The translations under genes and the position numbers were made by a program. A stretch of DNA of 64,000 bases from positions 496,001 through 560,000 of the forward strand of contig NW_027478532.1 of the NCBI RefSeq assembly GCF_051014685.1, read 5' to 3'. The DNA is from Ptiloglossa arizonensis (lineage: Eukaryota; Arthropoda; Insecta; Hymenoptera; Colletidae). Below are positions 8,559 to 20,591 of this stretch, one piece after another (position 1 is the first letter of the stretch; the number at the start of each line of letters is the position of its first letter). Below the pieces are notes generated by a model. It saw nothing but the letters and a program-made list of their open reading frames with translations, ran no database searches and was not told the DNA's origin.

Positions 8559-11500
8559 CGAAACGAATAACTAGAACGGCCCAGGGGAAAAGTGCGCATA
8601 CCGTTGTAATCGGGCGAGTTTCTACTTTCAAATGCAACAGAAATTTTGCGGATCGGTCAATCCGTTCGCGAGATATGGCAGGTTGGAGGTAAGAAACGCT
8701 GGAGAAACTCAAAATTTTCGAAGTTTTATGCTCGAAACGAATAACTAGAACGGCCCAGGGGAAGTGTGCGCATAACGTTGTAATCGGGCGAGTTTCTACT
8801 TTCAAATGCAACAGGAATTTTGAGGATTGGTCAATCCGTTCGCGAGATATGGCAGTTTGGAGGTAAGAAACGCTTGAGAAACTCAAAATTTTCGCAGTTC
8901 TGGTACTCGAAACGAATAACTGGAACGGTCTAGGGGAAAACTACACATACCGTTGTAATCAGGCGAGTTTCTACTTTCAAATGCAACAGAAATTTTGCGG
9001 ATTGGTCAATCCGTTCGCGAGATATGGCAGTTTGGAGGTAAGAAACGCTTGAGAAACTCAAAATTTTCGCAGTTTTATGCTCGAAACGAATAACTAGAGC
9101 GGCCCAGGGGAAAAGTGCGCATACCGTTGTAATCGGGCGAGTTTCTACTTTGAAATGCAACAGGAATTTTGCGGATTGGTCAATCCGTTCGCGAGATATG
9201 GCAGTTTGGAGGTAAGAAACGCTTGAGAAACTCAAAATTTTCGCAGTTCTGATGCTCGAAACGAATAACTGGAATGGCCTAGGGGAAAACTACACATACC
9301 GTTGTAATCGGGCGAGTTTCTACTTTCAGATGCAACAGAAATTTTGCGGATTGGTCAATCCGTTCGCGAGATGTGGCAGTTTGGAAGTAAGAAACGCTTG
9401 AGAAACTCAAAATTTTCGCAGTTCTGATGCTCGAAACGAATGACTAGAACGGCCTAGGGGAAAATTTCGCATACCGTTGTAATCAGGCGAGTTTCTACTT
9501 TCAGATGCAACAGAAATTTTGCGGATTGGTCAATCCGTTCGCGAGATGTGGCAGTTTGGAGGTAAGAAACACTTGAGAAACTCAAAATTTTCGCAGTTCT
9601 GATGCTCGAAACGAATGACTAGAACGGCCTAGGGGAAAAGTGCGCATACCGTTGTAATCGGGCGAGTTTCTACTTTCAGATGCAACAGAAATTTTGCGGA
9701 TTGATCAATCCGTTCGCGAGATATGGCAGTTTGGAGATAAGAAACGCTTTAGAAACTCGAAATTTTCGCAGCTTTATGCTCGAAACGAATAACTAGAACG
9801 GCCCAGGGGAAAAGTGCGCATACCGTTGTAATCGGGCGAGTTTCTACTTTCAAATGCAACAGGAATTTTGCGGATTGGTTAATCCGTTCGCGAGATATGG
9901 CAGTTTGGATGTAAGAAACGCTTGAGAAACTCAAAATTTTCGCAGTTCTGATGCTCGAAACGAATAACTAGAACGGCCCAGGAGAAAAGTGCGCATACCG
10001 TTGTAATCGGGCGAGTTTCTACTTTGAAATGCAACAGGAATTTTGCGGATTGGTCAATCCGTTCGCGAGATATGGCAGTTTCGAGGTAAGAAACGCTTGA
10101 GAAACTCAAAATTTTCGCTGTTCTGACGCTCGAAACGAATAACTAGAACGGCCCAGGGGAAAAGTGCGCATACCGTTGTAATCGGGCGAGTTTCTACTTT
10201 CAAATGCAACAGAAATTTTGCGGATCGGTCAATCCGTTCGCGAGATATGGCAGGTTGGAGGTAAGAAACGTTGGAGAAACTCAAAATTTTCGAAGTTTTA
10301 TGCTCGAAACGAATAACTAGAACGGCCCAGGGGAAGTGTGCGCATAACGTTGTAATCGGGCGAGTTTCTACTTTCAAATGCAACAGGAATTTTGAGGATT
10401 GGTCAATCCGTTCGCGAGATATGGCAGTTTGGAGGTAAGAAACGCTTGAGAAACTCAAAATTTTCGCAGTTCTGGTACTCGAAACGAATAACTGGAACGG
10501 TCTAGGGGAAAACTACACATACCGTTGTAATCAGGCGAGTTTCTACTTTCAAATGCAACAGAAATTTTGCGGATTGGTCAATCCGTTCGCGAGATATGGC
10601 AGTTTGGAGGTAAGAAACGCTTGAGAAACTCAAAATTTTCGCAGTTTTATGCTCGAAACGAATAACTAGAGCGGCCCAGGGGAAAAGTGCGCATTCCGTT
10701 GTAATCGGGCGAGTTTCTACTTTCAAATGCAACAGAAATTTTGCGGATTGGTCAATCCGTTCGCGAGATATGGCAGTTTGGAGGTAAGAAACGCTTGAGA
10801 AACTCAAAATTTTCGCAGTTCTGATGCTCGAAACGAATAACTGGAATGGCCCAGGGGAAAAGTGCGCATACCGTAGTAATCGGGCGAGTTTCTACTTTCA
10901 GATGCAACAGAAATTTTGCGGATTGGTCAATCGGTTCGCGAGATGTGGCAGTTTGGAGGTAAGAAACACTTGAGAAACTCAAAATTTTCGCAGTTCTGAT
11001 GCTCGAAACGAATGACTAGAACGGCCTAGGGGAAAAGTGCGCATACCGTTGCAATCGGGCGAGTGTCTACTTTCAGATACAACAGAAATTATGCGGATTG
11101 GTCAATCCGTTCGCGAGATATGGCCGTTTGGATGTAAGAAACGCTTTAGAAACTCAAAATTTTCGCAGTTTTATGCTCGAAACGAATAACTAGAACGGCC
11201 CAGGGGAAGAGAGCGCATACCGTTGTAATCGGGCGAGTTTCTACTTTCAAATGCAACAGAAATTTTGCGGATTGGTCAATCCGTTCGCGAGATATGGCAG
11301 TTTGGAGGTAAGAAACGCTTGAGAAACTCAAAATTTTCGCAGTTCTGGTGCTCGAAACGAATAACTGGAACAGTCTAGGGAAAAACTCCACATACCGTTG
11401 AAATCAGGCGAGTTTCTACTTTCAAATGCAACAGAAATTTTGCGGATTGGTCAATCCGTTCGCGAGATATGGCAGTTTGGAGGTAAGAAACGCTTGAGAA

Positions 11501-13099
11501 ACTCAAAATTTTCGCAGTTCTGGTGCTCGAAACGAATAACTAGAGCGGCCCAGGGGAAAAGTGCGCGTACCGTTGTAATCGGGCGAGTTTCTACTTTCAG
11601 ATGCAACAGAAATTTTGCGGATTGGTCAATCCGTTCGCGAGATGTGGCAGTTTGGATGTAAGAAACGCTTGAGAAACTCAAAATTTTCGCAGTTCTGATG
11701 CTCGAAACGAATGACTAGAACGGCCTAGGGGAAAAGTTCGCATACCGTTGTAATCAGGCGAGTTTCTACTTTCAGATGCAACAGAAATTTTGCGGATTGG
11801 TCAATCCGTTCGCGAGATGTGGCAGTTTGGAGGTAAGAAACACTTGAGAAACTCAAAATTTTCGCAGTTCTGATGCTCGAAACGAATGACTAGAACGGCC
11901 TAGGGGAAAAGTGCGCATACCGTTGTAATCGGGCGAGTTTCTACTTTCAGATGCAACAGAAATTTTGCGGTTTGATCAATCCGTTCGCGAGATATGGCAG
12001 TTTGGAGATAAGAAACGCTTTAGAAACTCGAAATTTTCGCAGCTTTATGCTCGAAACGAATAACTAGAACGGCCCAGGGGAAAAGTGCGCATACCGTTGT
12101 AATCGGGCGAGTTTCTACTTTCAAATGCAACAGGAATTTTGCGGATTGGTTAATCCGTTCGCGAGATATGGCAGTTTGGATGTAAGAAACGCTTGAGAAA
12201 CTCAAAATTTTCGCAGTTCTGATGCTCGAAACGAATAACTAGAACGGCCCAGGAGAAAAGTGCGCATACCGTTGTAATCGGGCGAGTTTCTACTTTGAAA
12301 TGCAACAGGAATTTTGCGGATTGGTCAATCCGTTCGCGAGATATGGCAGTTTCGAGGTAAGAAACGCTTGAGAAACTCAAAATTTTCGCTGTTCTGACGC
12401 TCGAAACGAATAACTAGAACGGCCCAGGGGAAAAGTGCGCATACCGTTGTAATCGGGCGAGTTTCTACTTTCAAATGCAACAGAAATTTTGCGGATCGGT
12501 CAATCCGTTCGCGAGATATGGCAGGTTGGAGGTAAGAAACGCTGGAGAAACTCAAAATTTTCGAAGTTTTATGCTCGAAACGAATAACTAGAACGGCCCA
12601 GGGGAAGTGTGCGCATAACGTTGTAATCGGGCGAGTTTCTACTTTCAAATGCAACAGGAATTTTGAGGATTCGTCAATCCGTTCGCGAGATATGGCAGTT
12701 TGGAGGTAAGAAACGCTTGAGAAACTCAAAATTTTCGCAGTTCTGGTACTCGAAACGAATAACTGGAACGGTCTAGGGGAAAACTACACATACCGTTGTA
12801 ATCAGGCGAGTTTCTACTTTCAAATGCAACAGAAATTTTGCGGATTGGTCAATCCGTTCGCGAGATATGGCAGTTTGGAGGTAAGAAACGCTTGAGAAAC
12901 TCAAAATTTTCGCAGTTTTATGCTCGAAACGAATAACTAGAGCGGCCCAGGGGAAAAGTGCGCATTCCGTTGTAATCGGGCGAGTTTCTACTTTCAAATG
13001 CAACAGAAATTTTGCGGATTGGTCAATCCGTTCGCGAGATATGGCAGTTTGGAGGTAAGAAACACTTGAGAAACTCAAAATTTTCGCAGTTCTGATGCT
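8559..13099 (+). repeat. Re-composed nine-monomer repeat with A-A-D-A head, three head copies
   Basis: The four-monomer head A, A, D, A occurs at 8559-9256, 10131-10828 and 12402-13099 (offsets 1,572 and 2,271). Marks are CTGACGCTCG, GCGGATCGGTC, GGCAGGTTGGAGG, TTTTCGAAGTTTTATG and GGGGAAGTGTGCG. The tail B, B, A, A is the same tail as in the 5.4-8.6 kb repeat and recurs at about 9432 and 11703. The third interval is 13 monomers because about four extra monomers (about 11.0-11.7 kb) sit between head and tail. Tail conserved and head exchanged means recombination within the repeat. Confidence 0.88.
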
Positions 13100-16000
13100 C
13101 GAAACGAATGACTAGAACGGCCTAGGGGAAAAGTGCGCATACCGTTGCAATCGGGCGAGTGTCTACTTTCAGATACAACAGAAATTATGCGGATTGGTCA
13201 ATCCGTTCGCGAGATATGGCCGTTTGGATGTAAGAAACGCTTTAGAAACTCAAAATTTTCGCAGTTCTGATGCTCGAAACGAATGACTAGAACGGCCTAG
13301 GGGAAAAGTGCGCATACCGTTGTAATCGGGCGAGTTTCTACTTTCAAATGCAACAGAAATTTTGCGGATTGGTCAATCCGTTCGTGAGATATGTCAGTTT
13401 GGAGGTAAGAAACGCTTGAGAAACTCAAAATTTTCGCAGTTCTGGTGCTCGAAACGAATAACTGGAACGGTCTAGGGGAAAACTTCAGATACCGTTGTAA
13501 TCAAGCGAGTTTCTACTTTCAAATGCAACAGAAATTTTGCGGATTGGTCAATCCGTTCGCGAGATATGGCAGCTTCGATGTAAGTAACGCTTGAGAAACT
13601 CAAAATTTTCGCAGTTCTGATGCTCGAAACGAATAACTGGAACGGTCTAGGGGAAAACTACACATACCTTTGTAATCGGGCGAGTTTCTACTTAAAGATG
13701 CAACAGAAATTTTGCGGATTGATCAATCCGTTCGCGAGATATGGCAGTTTGGAGATAAGAAACGCTTGAGAAACTCAAAATTTTCGCAGTTCTGATGCTC
13801 GAAACGAATGACTAGAACGGCCTAGGGGAAAAGTGCGCATACCGTTGTAATCGGGCGAGTTTCTACTTTCAGATGCAACAGAAATTTTGCGGCTTGATCA
13901 ATCCGTTCGCGAGATATGGCAGTTTGGAGATAAGAAACGCTTTAGAAACTCAAAATTTTCGCAGCTTTATGCTCGAAACGAATAACTAGAACGGCCCAGG
14001 GGAAAAGTGCGCATACCGTTGGAATCGGGCGAGTTTCTACTTTCAAATGCAACAGGAATTTTGCGGATTGGTCAATCCGTTCGCGAGATATGGCAGTTTG
14101 GAGGTAAGAAACGCTTGAGAAACTCAAAATTTTCGCAGTTCTGATGCTCGAAACGAATAACTAGAACGGCCCAGGGGAAAGGTGCGCATACCGTTGTAAT
14201 CGGGCGAGTTTCTACTTTCAAATGCAACAGAAATTTTGCGGATTGATCAATCCGTTCGCGAGATATGGCAGTTTGGAGATAAGAAACGCTTTAGAAACTC
14301 AAAATTTTCGCAGCTTTATGCTCGAAACGAATAACTAGAACGGCCCAGGGGAAAAGTGCGCATACCGTTCTAATCGGGCGAGTTTCTACTTTCAAATGCA
14401 ACAGAAATTTTGCGGATTGGTCAATCCGTTCGCGAGAAATGCCAGTTTGGATGTAAGAAACGCTTGAGAAACTCAAAACTTTCGCAGTTCTGCTGCTCGA
14501 AACGAATAACTGGAACGGTCTAGGGGAAAACTACACATACCGTTGTAATCGGGCGAGTTTCTACTTTCAGATGCAACAGAAATTATGCGGATTGGTCAAT
14601 CCGTTCGCGAGATATGGCAGTTTGGATGTAAGAAACGCTTGAGAAACGCAAAATTTTCGCAGTTCTGATGCTCGAAACGAATGACTAGAACGGCCTAGGG
14701 GAAAAGTGCCCATACCGTTGTAATCGCGCGAGTTTCTACTTTCAAATGCAACAGGAATTTTGCGGATTGGTCAATCCGTTCGCGAGATATGGCAGTTTGG
14801 AGGTAAGAAACGCTTGAGAAACTCAAAATTTTCGCAGTTTTATGCTCGAAACGAATAACTAGAACGGCCCAGGGGAAAAGTGCGCATACGGTTGTAATCG
14901 GGCGAGTTTCTACTTTCAAATGCAACAGAAATTTTGCGGATTGGTCAATCCGTTCGCGAGATATGTCAGTTTGGACGTAAGAAACGCTTGAGAAACTCAA
15001 AATTTTCGCAGTTCTGCTGCTCGAAACGAATAACTGGAACGGTCTAGGGGAAAACTACACATACCGTTGTAATCAGGCGAGTTTCTACTTTCAAATGCAA
15101 CAGAAATTTTGCGGATTGGTCAATCCGTTCGCGAGATATGGCAGTTTGGACGTAAGAAACGCTTGAGAAACTCAAAATTTTCGCAGTTCTGATGCTCGAA
15201 ACGAATAACTGGAATGGCCTAGGGGAAAAATACACATACGGTTGTAATCGGGCGAGTTTCTACTTTCAGATGCAACAGAAATTTTGCGGATTGGTCAATC
15301 CGTTCGCGAGATGTGGCAGTTTGGAGGTAAGAAACGCTTGAGAAACTCAAAATTTTCGCAGTTCTGGTGCTCGAAACGAATAACTAGAACGGCCTAGGGG
15401 AAAACTACACCTACCGTTGTAATCGGGCGAGTTTCTACTTTCAAATGCAACAGAAATTTTGCGGATTGGTCAATCCGTTCGCGAGATATGGCAGTTTGGA
15501 CGTAAGAAACGCTTGAGAAACTCAAAATTTTCGCAGTTTTATGCTCGAAACGAATAACTAGAACGGCCCAGGGGAAAAGTGCGCATACCGTTGTAATCGG
15601 GCGAGTTTCTACTTTCAAATGCAACAGGAATTTTGCGGATTGGTCAATCCGTTCGCGAGATATGGCAGTTTCGAGGTAAGAAACGCTTGAGAAACTCAAA
15701 ATTTTCGCAGTTCTGACGCTCGAAACGAATAACTAGAACGGCCCAGGGGAAAAGTGCGCATACCGTTGTAATCGGGCGAGTTTCTACTTTCAAATGCAAC
15801 AGAAATTTTGCGGATCGGTCAATCCGTTCGCGAGATATGGCAGGTTGGAGGTAAGAAACGCTGGAGAAACTCAAAATTTTCGAAGTTTTATGCTCGAAAC
15901 GAATAACTAGAACGGCCCAGGGGAAGTGTGCGCATACCGTTGTAATCGGGCGAGTTTCTACTTTCAAATGCAACAGGAATTTTGAGGATTGGTCAATCCG

Positions 16001-17444
16001 TTCGCGAGATATGGCAGTTTGGAGGTAAGAAACGCTTGAGAAACTCAAAATTTTCGCAGTTCTGGTGCTCGAAACGAATAACTGGAACGGTCTAGGGGAA
16101 AACTACACCTACCGTTGTAATCGGGCGAGTTTCTACTTTCAAATGCAACAGAAATTTTGCGGATTGGTCAATCCGTTCGCGAGATATGGCAGTTTGGACG
16201 TAAGAAACGCTTGAGAAACTCAAAATTTTCGCAGTTTTATGCTCGAAACGAATAACTAGAACGGCCCAGGGGAAAAGTGCGCATACCGTTGTAATCGGGC
16301 GAGTTTCTACTTTCAAATGCAACAGGAATTTTGCGGATTGGTCAATCCGTTCGCGAGATATGGCAGTTTCGAGGTAAGAAACGCTTGAGAAACTCAAAAT
16401 TTTCGCAGTTCTGACGCTCGAAACGAATAACTAGAACGGCCCAGGGGAAAAGTGCGCATACCGTTGTAATCGGGCGAGTTTCTACTTTCAAATGCAACAG
16501 AAATTTTGCGGATCGGTCAATCCGTTCGCGAGATATGGCAGGTTGGAGGTAAGAAACGCTGGAGAAACTCAAAATTTTCGAAGTTTTATGCTCGAAACGA
16601 ATAACTAGAACGGCCCAGGGGAAGTGTGCGCATACCGTTGTAATCGGGCGAGTTTCTACTTTCAAATGCAACAGGAATTTTGAGGATTGGTCAATCCGTT
16701 CGCGAGATATGGCAGTTTGGAGGTAAGAAACGCTTGAGAAACTCAAAATTTTCGCAGTTCTGGTGCTCGAAACGAATAACTGGAACGGTCTAGGGGAAAA
16801 CTACACATACCGTTGTAATCAGGCGAGTTTCTACTTTCAAATGCAACAGAAATTTTGCGGATTGGTCAATCCGTTCGCGAGATATGGCCGTTTGGATGTA
16901 AGAAACGCTTTAGAAACTCAAAATTTTCGCAGTTTTATGCTCGAAACGAATAACTAGAACGGCCCAGGGGAAGAGTGCGCACACCGTTGTAATCGGGAGA
17001 GTTTCTACTTTCAAATGCAACAGAAATTTTGCGGATTGGTCAATCCGTTCGCGAGATATGGCAGTTTGGAGGTAAGAAACGCTTGAGAAACTCAAAATTT
17101 TCGCAGTTCTGGTGCTCGAAACGAATAACTGGAACAGTCTAGGGGAAAACTCCACATACCGTTGAAATCAGGCGAGTTTCTACTTTCAAATGCAACAGAA
17201 ATTTTGCGGATTGGTCAATCCGTTCGCGAGATATGGCAGTTTGGAGGTAAGAAACGCTTGAGAAACTCAAAATTTTCGCAGTTCTGGTGCTCGAAACGAA
17301 TAACTAGAGCGGCCCAGGGGAAAAGTGCGCGTACCGTTGTAATCGGGCGAGTTTCTACTTTCAGATGCAACAGAAATTTTGCGGATTGGTCAATCCGTTC
17401 GCGAGATGTGGCAGTTTGGAGGTAAGAAATGCTTGAGAAACTCA
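11146..17444 (+). repeat. Dispersed duplicate: 11146-11680 and 16910-17444 (33-monomer offset)
   Basis: Both segments share ACAGTCTAGGG, ACTCCACATACC and CGTTGAAATCAGG at an offset of 5,764 bases, followed by AACTAGAGCGG and GTGCGCGTACCG. The first copy has GGGAAAAACTCC and the second GGGGAAAACTCC. Unrelated block arrangements lie between them. Confidence 0.8.
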
Positions 17445-20330
17445 AAATTTTCGCAGTTCTGATGCTCGAAACGAATGACTAGAACGGCCTAGGGGAAAAG
17501 TGCGCATACCGTTGTAATTGGGCGAGTTTCTACTTTCAGATGCAACAGAAATTTTGCGGATTGATCAATCCCTTCGCGAGATATGGCAGTTTGGAGATAA
17601 GAAACGCTTTAGAAACTCAAAATTTTCGCAGCTTTATGCTCGAAACGAATAACTAGAACGGCCCAGGGGAAAAGTGCGCATACCGTTGTAATCGGGCGAG
17701 TTTCTACTTTCAAATGCAAGAGGAATTTTGCGGATTGGTGAATCCGTTCGCGAGATATGGCAGTTTGGAGGTAAGAAACGCTTGAGAAACTCAAAATTTT
17801 CGCAGTTCTGATGCTCGAAACGGATAACTAGAACGGCCCAGGGGAAAAGTGCGCGTACCGTTGTAATCGGGCGAGTTTCTACTTTCAAATGCAACAGAAA
17901 TTTCGCGGATTGGTCAATCCGTTCGCGAGATATGGCAGTTTGGAGGTAAGAAACGCTTGAGAAACTCAAAATTTTCGCAGTTCTGATGCTCGAAACGAAT
18001 AACTGGAATGGCCAAGGGGAAAACTACACATACCGTTGTAATCGGGCGAGTTTCTACTTTCAGATGCAACAGAAATTTTGCGGATTGGTCAATCCGTTCG
18101 CGAGATGTGGCAGTTTGGAGGTAAGAAACGCTTGAGAAACTCAAAATTTTCGCAGTTCTGATGCTCGAAACGAATGACTAGAACGGCCTAGGGGAAAAGT
18201 GCGCATACCGTTGAAATCGGGCGAGTTTCTACTTTCAGAAGCAACAGAAATTTTGCGGATTGATCAATCCCTTCGCGAGATATGGCGGTTTGGAGAAAAG
18301 AAACGCTTTAGAAACTCAAAATTTTCGCAGCTTTATGCTCGAAACGAATAACTAGAACGGCCCAGGGGAAAAGTGCGCATACCGTTGTAATCGGGCGAGT
18401 TTCTACTTTCAAATGCAACAGGAATTTTGCGGATTGGTCAATCCGTTCGCGAGATATGGCAGTTTGGATGTAAGAAACGCTTGAGAAACTCAAAATTTTC
18501 GCAGGTCTGATGCTCGAAACGGATAACTAGAACGGCCCAGGGGAAAAGTGCGCATACCGTTGTAATCGGGCGAGTTTCTACTTTCAAATGCAACAGAAAT
18601 TTTGCGGATTGATCAATCCGTTCGCGAGATATGGCAGTTTGGAGATAAGATACGCTTTAGAAACACAAAATTTTCGCAGTTCTGGTGCTCGAAACGAATA
18701 ACTGGAACGGTCTAGGGGAGAACTACACATACCGTTGTAATCAGGCGAGTTTCTACTTTCAAATGCAACAGAAATTTTGCGGATTGGTCAATCCGTTCGC
18801 GAGATATGGCAGCTTCGATGTAAGTAACGCTTGAGAAACTCAAAATTTTCGCAGTTCTGATGCTCGAAACGAATAACTGGAACGGTCTAGGGGAAAACTA
18901 CACATACCTTTGTAATCGGGCGAGTTTCTACTTAAAGATGCAACAGAAATTTTGCGGATTGATCAATCCGTTCGCGAGATATGGCAGTTTGGAGATAAGA
19001 AACGCTTGAGAAACTCAAAATTTTCGCAGTTCTGATGCTCGAAACGAATAACTGGAATGGCCTAGGGGAAAAGTGCGCATACCGTTGTAATCGGGCGAGT
19101 TTCTACTTTCAAATGCAACAGAAATTTTGCGGATTGATCAATCCGTTCGCGAGATATGGCAGTTTGGAGATAAGATACGCTTTAGAAACACAAAATTTTC
19201 GCAGTTCTGGTGCTCGAAACGAATAACTGGAACGGTCTAGGGGAAAACTACACATACCGTTGTAATCGGGCGAGTTTCTACTTTCAGATGCAACAGAAAT
19301 TTTGCGGATTGGTCAATCCGTTCGCGAGATGTGGCAGTTTGGAGGTAAGAAACGCTTGAGAAACTCAAAATTTTCGCAGTTCTGATGCTCGAAACGAATG
19401 ACTAGAACGGCCTAGGGGAAAAGTGCGCATACCGTTGTAATCGGGCGAGTTTCTACTTTCAGATGCAACAGAAAGTTTGCTGATTGATCAATCCGTTCGC
19501 GAGATATGGCAGTTTGGAGGTAAGAAACGCTTGAGAAACTCAAAATTTTCGCAGTTCTGATGCTCGAAACGAATAACTAGAACGGCCTAGGAGAAGACTG
19601 CGCATACCGTTGTAATCGCGCGAGTTTCTACTTTCAAATGCAACAGGAATTTTGCGGATTGGTCAATCCGTTCGCGAGATATGGCAGTTTGGAGGTAAGA
19701 AACGCTTGAGAAACTCAAAATTTTCGCAGTTTTATGCTCGAAACGAATAACTAGAACGGCCCAGGGGAAAAGTGCGCATACCGTTGTAATCGGGCGAGTT
19801 TCTACTTTCAAATGCAACAGAAATTTTGAGGATTGGTCAATCCGTTCGCGAGATATGTCAGTTTGGATGTAAGAAACGCTTGAGAAACTCAAAATTTTCG
19901 CAGTTCTGCTGCTCGAAACGAATAACTGGAACGGTCTAGGGGAAAACTACACATACCGTTGTAATCAGGCGAGTTTCTACTTTCAAATGCAACAGAAATT
20001 TTGCGGATTGGTCAATCCGTTCGCGAGATATGGCAGTTTGGACGTAAGAAACGCTTGAGAAACTCAAAATTTTCGCAGTTCTGATGCTCGAAACGAATAA
20101 CTGGAATGGCCTAGGGGAAAACTACACATACGGTTGTAATCGGGCGAGTTTCTACTTTCAGATGCAACAGAAATTTTGCGGATTGGTCAATCCGTTCGCG
20201 AGATGTGGCAGTTTGGAGGTAAGAAACGCTTGAGAAACTCAAAATTTTCGCAGTTCTGGTGCTCGAAACGAATAACTAGAACGGCCTAGGGGAAAACTAC
20301 ACCTACCGTTGTAATCGGGCGAGTTTCTAC
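14695..20330 (+). repeat. Dispersed duplicate: 14695-15410 and 19587-20302 (28-monomer offset)
   Basis: Offset 4,892 bases. Shared marks are TTGTAATCGCGCGAG (about 14,719 and 19,611), ACACATACGGTTG (about 15,233 and 20,125) and CTACACCTACCG (about 15,407 and 20,299). The copies differ at several positions, such as CATACGG versus CATACCG near 14,885. Confidence 0.8.
15394..16789 (+). repeat. Four-monomer tandem duplication (698 bp): 15394-16091, 16092-16789
   Basis: Two adjacent copies are nearly identical, including CTACACCTACCG, CTGACGCTCG, GCGGATCGGTC and GGCAGGTTGGAGG at matching offsets. The head motif is related to the A-A-D-A head at 8.6 kb but lacks its GCATAACG variant (it reads GCATACCG), so this is a sister lineage. 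Confidence 0.88.
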
Positions 20331-20591
20331 TTTCAGATGCAACAGAAATTTTGCGGATTGATCAATCCGTTCGCGAGATATGGCAGTTTGGAGATAAGAA
20401 ACGCTTTAGAAACTCAAAATTTTCGCAGTTTTATGCTCGAAACGAATAACTAGAACGGCCCAGGGGAAAAGTGCGCATACCGTTGTAATCGGGCGATTTT
20501 CTACTTTCAAATGCAACAGGAATTTTGCGGATTGGTCAATCCGTTCGCGAGATATGTCAGTTTGGATGTAAGAAACGCTTGAGAAACTCAA

